Source of the DNA: Solanum dulcamara
Taxonomy: Eukaryota; Streptophyta; Magnoliopsida; Solanales; Solanaceae
Reading direction: 5' to 3'
Length of the DNA stretch: 64,000 nucleotides
Assembly: GCF_947179165.1 (NCBI RefSeq)
Contig: NC_077242.1
Span: 32,857,097-32,921,096, forward strand
Numbering within the stretch: the stretch's first letter is position 1; each line of letters opens with the position of its first letter. Below the pieces are notes generated by a model. It made no database searches. It was not told the DNA's origin and saw only the letters and a program-made list of their open reading frames with translations. Shown here piece after piece: positions 45,203 through 57,537 of this stretch. Position numbers and translations under genes: made by a program.

Positions 45203-48200
45203 TCTTCTTAAACCCGCTGGGTGGAATCCTAAGCTAGAGGATCGTCAAGTCGCATGTCTGTACCTGTGGGCATGAAATAAAGCCCCCCAAAGAGATATGT
45301 ACTGAGTATGTAAGCATGAAACACCATAACGATATTACAGTTGGAATACGGATGTAGGGCACAAGTATAACAATTAGCCCATTACCGTGTCTGCATCTTA
45401 TACAGTAAAATCATTTTTATCATAATCTCATATCATCATCTCTTTTCATCATATATATCACTTCATCGTGTCATCATATATGGTATCATACCATCATACA
45501 TGGCATAACCTTATTGTATATATATATCAGAACATATCCGGCCCATTATAGGGTTTGGTGTCATAAATGTATCACTATATTTGCACATGCATGCCTACCT
45601 ACGGTATCCGGCCCTTTAGTGAGAGACTCGGTGAAGAGAGTAGGATACATCTATAGTGTATCCACATCGTATATACATACCATACCCGGTCTTCTAGTGA
45701 GGGAATCAGTGTTCCTTCCTTATATCACCATATACCGTACTCGGCCAATTATGGGACTCAGTGTCATAATCATCATATTTTATCCAGCCTGGGATGCGGT
45801 GAATACTCATATTATTGTCGCATTGTTATATCATCACATTATTATATCATCATATATAGCATCCCCTTCTCATACGTGGCATCACCCATCACGTCATGGT
45901 ATCATATTGCATCCAGCTTGAGACTCGATGAAAGAAGTAGTAAAGCTACGTACGATATTACGCCTGGCCCCGCATGGGACTTGGTGAAAAAAGGGTTACC
46001 ATATACATGAGTAGAGTAGTATGAAACCATGTGCAACTAAATCATCTCCTGAGACTCAATGAAACAGTCAAGTGAATTGTCACTTGAAGACCAGGAAAGT
46101 AATTCTCCGAGGTACCCTTTAGATGTTATTTGGGATTACATCAATTAGGGCCTCAGGAACTATAGACGTGTGTGTACCAAGATAATGCCATATAGTTTAT
46201 GCAATCAAGGACACAACTTATGAAATCAGACACATAGCTTATGCAATCAGAGATACAACTTATGCAATCAGAGAAATTTATCCTCTCAGAGCCTTTCAGA
46301 ATAGGAGCTTATATCTCCACTTACTATTCAATATATAGATGGTTAGAGAGTAGAAATTTAACTACTTTAGGACCTTTAGTATTCAAAAGTGACTATGAGT
46401 CAAGAATTATATCCGAAACCTATAAATGGAATTACCTCTAAACTCATATCAGACATCATTTCACTTACCCTAAGCGATTTCAACAAAAGAAGGAGATAAG
46501 CCTTATATGTACTACTCTTCGTCCTACAGAAGACTTGAAATGTGATGAGTCCACTTAGTACAGAAGTTATAACATCAATAATTGATAAAGTTTCTCGAAT
46601 CATACTCAGATCTTTATGAATAGAATGAATCCCAAGTTTCGTATATATATAACTTAAGGCTAAGATATGCCAAAAGAAAGAAAGGGTAAGCTTCACATAC
46701 CTTTTGTGGATTAACTATAACCCAACTCGCTTCGTTATCTCCTTGACCTATTAACATGAGAGTAATACTAAGGTTAATACCCTTTCACTTTCCAATTTCC
46801 AACTCTACAACCAAGTACCCATATGAATCATTTCCTTATCCAATACCCTCGACTAGTTTGTTACAAGTTTCGAAGTTATCGAAAATTGGGAAGCATTTCC
46901 CCTATAACTTTAACATCCCCAATTTTTAAACTCGGACACCGTGTCAACAACCATACCAAAAAAAATAACCATCAGCATATACACAAGTAAATTACTTCAA
47001 CATTACACAATACAAACTCCAAATAACTCGCTCGAAGCTACGATATAAAATTAGAGTTTTTAATCTTTATTTCGCAAAACCTTTAACAATACGAAACGGA
47101 GGGTCATATGGATGAAACCAGCGTACCCACCCATTTTAGAACACTTTCCATCCCTGCAACATGCCATCCAACCAGGTGCAACCGCAGCACCACAATCACA
47201 ACACACTACTCGACTTCGATTTAACTGCGACGACTTCAATTTAGTCTGTTCCTAATCCTTATTCAATTTTTCCACTTATAACCTTGTTTAAAACATGTAA
47301 TATACCAAATAAAAATATCATAAACTCCAATTTGAAAGAGAAATCCTTACCTTTCCTGAAACTCGTCAAACTCGTCGAAACTTGCCTCGGAAGTTCCTTT
47401 AGCGCGCCTAAAACTTTGTGGCTGTTTGATAACATTTTGGGCTGCTACAAATCATAAATTTTCATTACTAAAACCTTCATAACATCATCATGCACCTTAG
47501 ATAATTAATTCACAGAACAAAATCGGAGAACTTACCCTTTTTTTGGCTCCAAATTCGTGGCTCTCTTTCTCAAGTTTAAGGTTTCTCCTCTCTCTTGTTC
47601 TAGATTTTGCTTCTCTTCTTTTTGTCTCTAGAAGTATCTTGATAAGAATGACTAGAGTATAAGTATGAACTAAAGTCATAAAACACACACATATATATAG
47701 GCGACTTTTAAGGGTGACACATGTCAACCCCTAAGTGGTGACATGTGTCAAGCCCTTATAGGGCCAACACATCACACCTCCAACCATAGGATGCCACATG
47801 GCATGTGGGGGGTCCACATACTTAATCCAGCTTCTGCCACATGGCACTCCCAGCTGCTGCCACATGGCACTCCCTCATGCTGCTACATGGCACCTTCTTT
47901 TCTCCCTTGTGGGTTCGTAATCTCATCTTACTTTATGAACCTATGTAATCCTTACTACGTAAACTTGGTATGCACTCAAATAGCTTAAGTATGTAAGATT
48001 TCCAAGTTGGTATCTTACGTAAATAAGTCGATTCCTACGACTCATTATTCGGTCTCCAACTTCTTCCGAATTCTTATAACTCTATTTCCAATCTTCTCTA
48101 CTATGGGGTATCGCATTCTCCTTTCCTTAGAGTTGTTTGATAGAGTTATATATTATCCGGATCACATGATAACTCTTAAGAAGCTTAAGAGTTCTTAAGA

Positions 48201-48342
48201 AGGCTTAAGAAGATTTAAGAATCTTTAAGAAACTTTAGGAAACCTTAAGAAACTTAGGAGACTTACGATCCTTCCAAGAACTTAAGAGCCTTTCAAGAGG
48301 CTTAAGAACGCATTCCAAAGTACAAAAGTACGGGGTGTAACA

Positions 48343-49152
48343 GTGTTGATGGTCTTTTGTGTATCACAGTTTGGCGCTGACAACTAATGATAATATGGTG
48401 CACCAAATCAATCCTTACTCTTCAGATGTATCATATTCGGGTATGCTCTAAACCTATCCAGGTACATTACTAGGGGTAAATTAGAGAGGACCGTAAAAGA
48501 TAGCATGGTCATACTATTTTTGTACTTGATCTGTAAGTTGTGTAATGAGGTTGAGGTTCTAACATATGCAAGTATTGATAACTTTGTCAAGGTGAACTAG
48601 GTGCAAGATGTTGGTCTGATTCGCAATGATTCTAACCTAGTAGCTAAAGGTTGAGGATAACATTATGGATTTTTGGTTATTTGTTATTGATAGATACTAC
48701 TAAATAAGGAGAGCGGGTAGATACTCCACTCCTTCTTAGCTATAGTTGGTGGTCATTCTGACAATGAGGTAGATTCTTGAGCCCATAACTTTGGTAGTTG
48801 GATCCAACACACCATTTGTACCTACATTTGATATTACAATAGAACCACCTCTATCATCCCACCTAGCTATGGTCCTAGTGACCAAATATTTTATTATTGG
48901 TTTGGCTTAGTGGATAACACACACGACACAATAATTTGGTCAAATTTTAATGAAGCTAAATCCATGAGTTAAGTCTGCAATTGAGACATTTAAGGCCTCT
49001 ATATAAGTATGATTTGAGAAGTTTATTAATGACTTGCATGGTTGAATGGATGACCTAGAGAAGCGGATGTACAATCGACTGACAAAAATGAAGATGCCCG
49101 GTATGGGCAACATTTATGATGAGCTTTATCTACTCCAAAAAAAGATTATAGT
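48343..49152 (+). pseudogene. array element, third internal region, 3' part
   Basis: Continues from 34934 after the nested solo LTR. TGACAACTAATGATAATATG (about 48379-48398) matches 30901-30920. KDSMVILFLYLICKLCNEVE and YASIDNFVKVN precede a stop near 48600. The coiled-coil part near 49040-49110 matches the other two copies. No intact frame remains. Confidence 0.7.
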
Positions 49153-49365
49153 TGTCATGATCAAAATATCCTACTAGCCATGACATGGTGAATAGGATCC
49201 TGAAAGATCCTACATAAGCCACTTGACATAAGCGTGGCACTGAGACAATCAACATTATTAAATAATTTTAAAAGTGGAAGATAAGTCTCAGCATAGTCTG
49301 ATATAGCATAATAAGAAAACATATAAAACTCAATATATGCCAAATCATTTAATATCTGAAAACCT
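49153..49365 (-). repeat. array element, third LTR-like module, truncated
   Basis: It starts on the plus strand TGTCATGATC with the canonical TG and follows 31658-31870 closely, including an intact family-A target site at about 49298-49302. It is cut near 49365, where another LTR family begins. Confidence 0.75.
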
Positions 49366-51019
49366 CAGGGAACATTATTTTATTGTTTTATGGCTACTTT
49401 AGACCTAGGGTAGTAGTTCTCTTGGTTAAAATTCATATCTTTTGTCAGATTATCATATCACATTATCTTTTTACATACTAATTTAGCTCCTGCCATATTA
49501 TAGTATCACGTGGGTGTAGGCAGAGGTTAATTGACCACTTATAAGCATCAAAAAAGGTATGTTAAGGCAATTTCCATTTTTTGGCATATTTCCATAATGC
49601 TTAGGAGCTACAATAAGGTTATTGTTATTGTTGTTATATTTGTGACAAGATTGTTAGTTGTTGGCTACCCTAGTTATTGTAATATACCCTTTTAGGGATT
49701 CATATTCTGTTAGTAGACTTCCTAGTTGGTCATAGCTTAGAGGTTATTTGTATAGGTTGCTTATGGCTAAATTTCTCGCTTTTAGCCTATTGAATTTTTA
49801 TTATTTCCCTTGGGAAGCATTGGTTAGCTACGGGAAGGTGATTGTTGCCTAAGGAGGAGTTTTGTTGCCTACGGGGTTATATTGGTGCCTACGAAGGCTA
49901 TATGCTACCTAAAGATCTATGGTGTTTCCTAAGAGGGTTATGAGTTTCTATGGTGTTGCCTAAGAGGGATTTGAGTTGCCTACGAGGCTATATTAATGCC
50001 TGAGAAGGCTATGTGTTGTCTATGGGACTATATAGTTGCCAATGGGGCTATTAGTTGACTATGAGTTTAAACTGAGGCCTAAGAGACGTGCTGCCTAAGG
50101 GTCTATATTATTTCCTATAAGGGCTATGTGATTGCCTATGAGGCTATGGGACTACCGATAGGGGTATATAGACTAAATTGTCACCTTCTAGGCTTATGGG
50201 GGGCTAGACAAGTGGTTTTTTTTATTGTTTGTACATGCCGAACTTATGGGGGCTTGGTTATGTTGTTGTTTGATTATATTTGGTATGTTTAGATTCCAGA
50301 GCAGGTTAGTATGATTCTTATTCTTGATTTTCTTACCTGATTACTTTTAGTATATAATGATGCATGCTCATTTAGTCTATTGCCGTTCATACTTGGTACA
50401 TTGATCTGTAATAACACCCCATTGCCTAGGGGAACTGTATTCATGCCTTCAGGTCCTAGCAGAAGGCCTGATAGACTTCGTCAGCAGCAAGGTTGAGTTA
50501 TAGCAGGTTGGCAAGACCCTTTCTTCCGAAGCTAGCATATTTTTAGGTTTGTTAGCTTTTGTTGTATTTAGTTTTGGGTAGGCCGAGGCATTATCCCTCT
50601 ATGCCTTACTACTCTTAGAGGCTTGCAGACTAGTGTGTGGGTTGTATAACTACGCTATGGTCATGTTGTCCTAGTTTGTTGGTTTGCTGAGGCTTGTTAG
50701 TTATTTGATGTATTATCCTGATATGTACCTGCTTTAAGTTTCGATATACACATCATGGTGGCCTCAATGGCCTAATTAGGACTTATGTGCTAGTTGACTA
50801 TTGTTTCATATAAACTGTTGGGAGTAGTTATTTTTTATATATATCTGTTGATAGGGGCCTTGCCGGCGGAGGGCTTAATTTTAAGCTAAGATATATTTGG
50901 TTGTTTTCTTAATTGAGTGTGGCTGCCATATCCTAGTAGCAAATGGTTCAGAAGAGTCGGCTTAGGCTTGAGTTTTGGTATTAGATGCTAGTTGTGCCCC
51001 TTGAGCTTGGGGCGTGACA
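49366..51019 (+). repeat. gypsy LTR fragment with TTGCCTA-type tandem repeats
   Basis: It matches 58200-59665 and, in its second half, 51241-52268; it ends GGGGCGTGACA at 51019 like a proper LTR end. The first part of the LTR (promoter side) is missing at the junction with the array. From about 49836 to 50180 it holds irregular units of roughly 25-30 bp built on TTGCCTAAGAGGGCTATG and TTGCCTACGGGGCTATATT. No gene is seen. Confidence 0.75.
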
Positions 51020-51240
51020 AAGAGTGACTACCATAACTATCCAGTGTTCCTTATACTTAAGCATTTATTGTGATGTTGCTTTATTTTCTTGAGGACAATC
51101 AATCATGTTAAGTTGAGAGTATTGATGTGCTAGAGTTTTTCGACACTTTAGATGCTTAAAACATATATAGTTTGCGTGTTCTTGAGTATGTTTATATGGA
51201 TACAATATAATTATGTTGTGTTTGTACATGAAAATAGGTT
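51020..51240 (+). repeat. unrelated fragment, possibly Tat/Ogre-type 3' UTR and LTR start
   Basis: TTTTCTTGAGGACAATCAA followed by AAGTTGAGAGTATTGATGTG resembles the segment before the 3' LTR of Tat/Ogre gypsy elements, with an LTR start near 51124. It separates two pieces of the same LTR family. Too short to be certain. Confidence 0.35.
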
Positions 51241-52268
51241 TCGATAGCAAAGAGGACTATGAGTTGACTACAGAGCTATATTGATGTCTAAGAAGGCTAT
51301 GTGTTGCCTATGGGGCTATATTGTTACCAAGAGGGCTATCAATTGACTATGTAGTTAAATTGATATCTAAGAGGGATATGTGCTGCCTAAGAGGCTATAT
51401 TATTTCCAAAGAGGGATATGTGATTGCCTATGATGCTATGGGACTACCGATAGGGGTATATAGACTGAATTAGCATCTTTTGGGCTTATCAGAACCTAAG
51501 CAGGTGGTTTGTTTTGTTGCTTGTACCTACCGAGCTTATGGGGGCTTGGTTAGGTTGTTGTTTGATTATATTTGGTATATTTAGATTCAGGAGTAGGTAA
51601 GTACGCTTATGTTATTCTTTATTTCCTTACCTAATTAATTTTAGTATATTATGATATATGTTCATTTAGTCTGTAGCCATTAATACTAGGTACATTGATT
51701 CTTATTAACGCCCCATTACCTGGGGCCTCTGTATTCATACCTATAGGTCCCGACAAAAGGCTCGATAGGCCCCAGCAGTAAGGTTGAGTTATAGTAGGTT
51801 GGCTAGCCCCTTTCTTCTGGAGCTGCTAGATTTCTAAGGTTTGTTACCTTTTGTTGTATATATTTTTGGGTAGGCAGGAGCCCTGTCCCACCAAGCTTTA
51901 CTACTCTTAGAGGCTTGCATGCTAGTGTGTAGGTTGTATAGCTATGCTATGGCAATGATGTCCTAGTTTGTTGGTTTTTTGAGGCTTATTAGCTATTTGA
52001 TGTATTGTCTTGATATATACCTTCTTTTAGTTTTGGTATAGACGTCATAGTGGACTCGATAGCTCAATTAGGACTTGTTTTCTAGTTCTCTATTGTTTTA
52101 TATGAGTTGTTGGGAGTAGTTATTTCTTTTATAGATCATTTTACTGGGTCCTTGCTGGTCGAGGGCTTAATTTTAAGCCAATAAATATTTGTTTATTTTC
52201 TTGATTGTGTATGGATGAATATGCTAGTAGCAAATATTAGTTGTGTCCTTTGAGTTGGGGGCATGACT
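51241..52268 (+). repeat. 5' LTR (3' portion) of decayed gypsy element
   Basis: Aligns with 49980-51019 and 58760-59665. TTGCCTA-type tandem units run over 51246-51450. It ends GGGGGCATGACTA, directly before the primer-binding site. The 5' portion is missing. Confidence 0.8.
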
Positions 52269-52271
52269 AAG

Positions 52272-52283
52272 TTGGTATCAGAG
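52272..52283 (+). other. primer-binding site, initiator Met tRNA
   Basis: TTGGTATCAGAG lies a few bases after the LTR end; 11 bases match the initiator-Met consensus. Confidence 0.85.
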
Positions 52284-52483
52284 AAATGTCATATCCTAAG
52301 TAGTTATTAAGTTGTGTCTTATAGATTCTTACTTATAAATATGTTGTGCACCACATTTGATAAGCAAGAAGATACAAGGAATATTAGAATGACTATCCTT
52401 CTTTTGCTCACCTTGTGCTATAGAGCAGTGTCTTCAGGGTTGAGTTTTGCACATTTATAATAGACATTTGTTTACAGAAAGAG

Positions 52484-55400
52484 ATGGCTGACAAGAGATA
52501 GCCTACAGCTTGCCAGGATCTAGATACAGTTGTAGGTGAGAGTGAGGAATGGTACCACAGGTGGAGGTAGCCCATTCGGAGACACACGGGTAGATATCTT
52601 CTCATCCCCCTATAGCTTCTCCACTACTTCAGGAGCCTTTGAGGGATACAGGACCCCAACCCCACAAGTAGTACCACCTTTAATTCCTCCTTTTCTATCT
52701 GGTTAGGATTTCAAGAGTGTAGTGTATATGTTAGCATAGTTAGTAGATGCAAAGCACCAACAAGTTGTGCCAGATTCTGTCAGACCTTCTAAAAGGCTTG
52801 GAACTTTAAGATTTTGTGAATTTCTAGCATTGAATCCTCCACAATTAAAGGAAAAATAGCAAAGAGGACCCTGAGCACTTTGTTGATTAGCTTCATAGGA
52901 TCTTCAAGGTCATGCATGCCTCAGCGACTGAGTCAATTGAGTTAGCATCATTTCAATTACGTGATATTACAGTATTATGGTATGCGAGTTGGGAGAGATC
53001 CAGGGGAAAAGATACACCTCTACCCACTTGGGATAGCTTTATAGAAGCTTTCATAGATCACTATTTGCCTCGAGAGATTAGTGATTCCCGGGTAGAAAAT
53101 GTTTTGAACCTTCGATAGGGCAGTATGAATGATCAAGTGTATGTGCTGAGATTTAATTCATTGGCTAGATATAAACCAGTATTTTTTAATGTGATGCATG
53201 ACAGGGTGTGTAGATTTGTGAAAGGGCTTGATTCAAACTATATCGATGCTTATTTTACCACTGCACTGAATGATAATATGGATATCTTGTAAATTCATCC
53301 CTTTGCATAGGGCATAGAGGAACGCCGACACCAGTAGTATATGAGTGAGAGGGTCAGGAGAGAGCAACATAAGAGGGATAGGCCCACTAGTTTACTAGGA
53401 GAGTTTCAGGGTGGTCCCAGACCCCTATATTCTAGTAGGCCACTTAGACCTCTACTTCCACAGTTCTAGAGTAGTAGAATTAATCATCAGGGATAGTCAA
53501 TCCCAAGTGAGAGTTCACGAGCATTGGGTACTCAGCAGTAGAGGAGTTTTAGCCAGGCTAGGCTAGCCCTGCCACATTGTGTTACTTGTAGTAGGATGCA
53601 TTTTGGGAGGTGCAGATAGGGTTCGATAAGAGGGGTATGGGTGGAGGAACTTCCCAACCATAGTTTAGAATGGTATGGGTTAAAAGTAGGTTCCTCCTCA
53701 TCAGCATAATCTATAAGGCAATGACCCCAAACTTCAGAAGGGAAAGGTGGAGGTAGAGGTAGAGAGGGAGTATCTAGTTTTGGTAGTGGCTAGAACTATA
53801 CATATGCACTTGCTGACCGACAGGACTTAGAGTCTTCACCAGATGTTATGATATATACATTGATTATCTGTCCCATTATGTTTATGCTTTGATAGATCCT
53901 GGATCTACTCTGTCATATGTTATGCCATTTATTATGGGGAATTTGGGTATAATTGTAGTTATTAAATTGACCATTTATTGTGCCTATATTAGTTTGTGAT
54001 TCTATTATTTCCAAGAGAGTCTATAGAGGGTGCACGATAGAAATTATCGATCGTCAGACCTCTATAAACCCAATAGAGTTAGAGATGATCGACTGTGATG
54101 TCATCATGGGTATGGACTGGTTAGCATATTGTTATGCTAATGTTAAGTGTAGAACAAAGATAGTTTGATTCCAATTTCCAAGAGGGGCATCTCAGGAATG
54201 GAAAGGTAGTACAATAACACCGAAAGGTAGGTTTATTTCCTATCTTAAGTCAAGAAGGATGATTAAAAAGGGTTGTATTTATCATCTTGTGCGTGTTCAT
54301 GATATAGATGTAGAACCACCACTTATCCAGTCTTTTTCGTTGGTTAATGAGTTTCGAGCCGTTTTTGCAGGTGAGCTAACTAGTATTCCCCCAGACTGAG
54401 AAATTTGTTTTGCTATCAATATGTTACTAGGTACATAACCCGTATTTATCCCTTCTTATAGAATGGATCCTGTTGAGCTAAGGGAGTTGAAGGATCAACT
54501 GAAAGACATACTGGATAAAGGCTTTATCAGGCCTAGTACTTCACCGTAGGGTGCGCCAGTATTATTTGTGAGAAATAAATATGGCTCACTAAGAATGTGT
54601 ATCAATTACCGATAGGTGAATAAAGATACTATATAGAATATGTATCCCCATCCAAGGATCAATGACTTATTTGACCAGTTGTATGGTGCTAAGTGCTTCT
54701 AAAAGATTTATTTGAGATCAGGGTACCATCAGGTATGAGTTCGAGAGATAGACATTATAAAGACATCATTTAGAACCATATATGGACACTTTGAGTTCTT
54801 AGAGATGTCTTTCAGATTGACTAATGCTCCAGTAGTGCTCATGGACCTAATGAATAGCATATTCAGGTTGTATCTAGACTTGTTCGTGAATGTATTCATT
54901 GATGATATTTATGTATATTCACATTCAAAAGAAGAGCAAGTAGATCATTTATGAGCAATCCTTCAGGTTCTTTGAGATCAGAAACTTTATGCAAAGTTAT
55001 CTAAGTGCGAGTTTGGGTTGCAATCTGTGGCTTTATTAGGCCGTCTTGTATCAGATGAGGGCATTATAGTGGATATACAGAAAATCGAGGCAATGAAGAC
55101 TTGGCGCAAGCATGAGTCCAATAGAGGTTTGTAGTTTCCTAGGGTTAGATGGATACTACAAGATGTTTGTAGAGGGGTTTTCTTCACTTTTGGTACAATG
55201 GACATAGCTGACTCAGAAAGTAGCTGAGTTTCAATGGTCTGAGGCTTACGAACATAGTTTCTAAGAGTTGAAAGACAGGTTGACATCAACACTATTTCTA
55301 GCCTTGTACAAGGGTTCAAAGGGTAATGCAGTGTATTGTGATACTTCTACTATTAGTTTGGGATGTGTTCTAATGCAACATGGTAAGGTGATCATATATG

Positions 55401-57237
55401 CTTCAAGTCGATTGAGAAAGCACAAGAAAAACTATCCGACCCATGATTTAGAGTTGGATAATGTGATGCATGCTTTGAAGATCTGGAGAAACTATTTATA
55501 TGACATTCATGGTGACATCTTTACAGATCATAAGAGCCTCCAATATATATTTAGATAGAAGGAGTTAAATCCGCAATAGCGTTGATGACTTGAGTTACTA
55601 AAAGACTATGATGTAGATATTTTATATAATCTAGGCAAGGCAAATATTGTAGCCGTTTTCCTCAGTCAAAGATCTATGGGTAGTTTATTCTATTTAGGTG
55701 TTGAGAGTCATGAGTTAGCTCGAGCTTTATCAATTAGGTAGCTTAGGAGTAAGATTATTAAGGGAAGATGATAGTAGGGTCACAGTGCAGGAAAAAACCA
55801 TATCATATCTAGTTGTGGAGATAAAGGCACGACAGCATGAGGATCCTAGCTTGGAGAAGCATAGAGCCAATGCTCAAGATAAGGAGTCTTTAGACTTTGA
55901 TATAGAAGGAGATGGAGTTCTCAGATAGAGAGGTCGATTTTGTGTTATGAATGCCATATGGATTCAACATAAAATTATGTCAAATACACATCATTCTTGT
56001 TATTCTATTCAACCAGGTTCGACAAAGATGTACCATAATATAAAAGAGATCTATTAGTGGCATGGTATGAAGAAGGAAATTGCTGAGTTTGTGGCATAAT
56101 GTGCTAACTACCAACAAGTGCAGATTAAGTATCAAAAGCCCGCTAGGCTAGCCCAGGAGATAGCCATTCCTTTGTGGAAGTGGGAAGCAATTAATATAGA
56201 TTTTATTAGAGGGTTACCCTAGTCACATCGTAAGTTGGAATTTATTTGGGTAATTGTTGATAGGCTAACAAAATCAACTCACTCTTACAAGTCAAGACTA
56301 CTTTTACAGCCGAAGACTATACAAGACTTTATATTAGAGAAAATATTAGGTTGTACCGTGTTTCGGTATCTATTATCTCTGATAGAGAAACACAATTTAC
56401 CTCTAACTTCTCGAAGTCTTTCCATAAAGGACTTGGAACATAATTTAATCTAAGTAAAGTCTTTTACCCTTAGATAAATGGCAAGGCTGAGCATATAATT
56501 TAGAGACTCGAAGATATGTTATGGGCATGTGTTCTTGAATTTAAGGGAAGTTGGGATGACCACTTACCTCTTGTTGAGTTTGCATACAATAACAATTATC
56601 ATTCTAGCATCAAGATGGCACCTTATGAGGCTTTGTATAGGAAAACATATAGATCCCTGTTGGATAGTTTGAGGTAGGTGAGTTAGGGTTGATTGGACCA
56701 GACTTAGTAAAATATATAGTAAACTAGGTTAAACTTATTTAGGAGCGATTGTTGACAACTCAAAGTTTACATAAGTCATACTCATATGTAGGGAAAATGG
56801 AATTAGAGTTTAATTAATTACTGGGTATTCTTGAATGTCTCACCTATATAGTGTGTAATGAGATTTGGAAAAAGGAGCAAGCTTAGTCCAATATTCATTA
56901 AGCCATACTAGATCCTTCGAAGGGTAGGAAGAGTTGTTTATGAGTTAGAGTTGCCTTCGGGGCTAGAATTTATTTATCTGATTTTCCATGTATTGATGCT
57001 GCGAAAGTGCATAGGAAACCCTTATCGAGTTGTCCTAGTTAAAGATGTTCAGATCACAAAGGAGTTGTCCTACAAGAAAACTCTAGTTTCCATATTAGAT
57101 TGACAGGTTCAAAAATTAAGGACCAAAATGTGGCTTCAGTTAAGGTATATGGAGAAACAGAAATAGAGAAGAGGTGACCTGGGAAGCTGAGTATGCCATG
57201 AGGTCCAAATATCCTCACTTGTTTCATACCCTAAGGT
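52484..57237 (+). pseudogene. gypsy gag-pol, heavily decayed but complete in order
   Basis: Gag begins near 52484 (MADKR then a stop). The capsid part 52912-53118 reads ASFQLRDITVLWYASWERSR and FIDHYLPREISDSRVEN. A zinc knuckle CVTCSRMHFGRC is near 53578. The protease loop has DPGSTLSYVMPF (about 53895-53930) and IDCDVIMGMDWLAY (about 54090-54130). RT: GSLRMCINYR (54580), SGYHQV (54718), [14 protein letters not shown] (about 54895-54940). RNase [19 protein letters not shown] to [11 protein letters not shown] (55268-55558). Integrase: WVIVDRLTKSTH (56245), [13 protein letters not shown] (about 56570-56610). A weak chromodomain ends near 57237. Dozens of stops; not functional. Confidence 0.9.
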
Positions 57238-57524
57238 GATGGAACCTAAGTTTATAGTAGTGCAGTAAGGTAAGATACCTATTTTGGTCTTTATATTATT
57301 GCTTAATACTATGGTTGTTGTTGTTGTATTTCTTCTCTTACCGTTATTGTGGAGCCATGATGCTTAGCTACTTATGTCATCCTGTGAGACGTCTAGGTTG
57401 AGATTTCTGCATTTTAGGTTCCTAGATAGTCATGTTTATAGAGGAGACTCTGCCAAAATTTTTGCAACTCCTAAGAACTTCACCGCATGACTCAATTTTT
57501 TTTCATTCTAGGATGAATGTTTCT

Positions 57525-57537
57525 AAGGGGAGAAGGA
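57525..57537 (+). other. polypurine tract
   Basis: AAGGGGAGAAGGA follows AGGATGAATGTTTCT and directly precedes the 3' LTR. Confidence 0.85.

Larger units (their letters stand above)
34935..48342 (-). mobile_element. big-family solo LTR, minus strand, interrupted by the complete element
   Basis: Its parts are 34935-35263 and 45208-48342, together about 3.46 kb. The left end is TATCATGACCC (terminal TG mutated to TA), and the right end CGGGGTGTAACA. The flanks GTTTT (34930-34934) and GTGTT (48343-48347) look like a target duplication with one change. The empty site AAAAGGTTTTGGTGGTC survives at about 30861-30877. It contains ATCCGGCCC-type tandem repeats at 45530-45800 and GCCACATGGC near-palindromes at 47835-47895. 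ORFs at 45514-45921, 46241-46441, 47497-47988 and similar carry no known domain. Confidence 0.9.

Noticed and set aside
45514..45921. Plus-strand ORF of 135 codons
   Set aside because: It lies in the tandem-repeat part of the interrupted solo LTR (ATCCGGCCC units). Composition is that of AT-rich repeats, not a gene.
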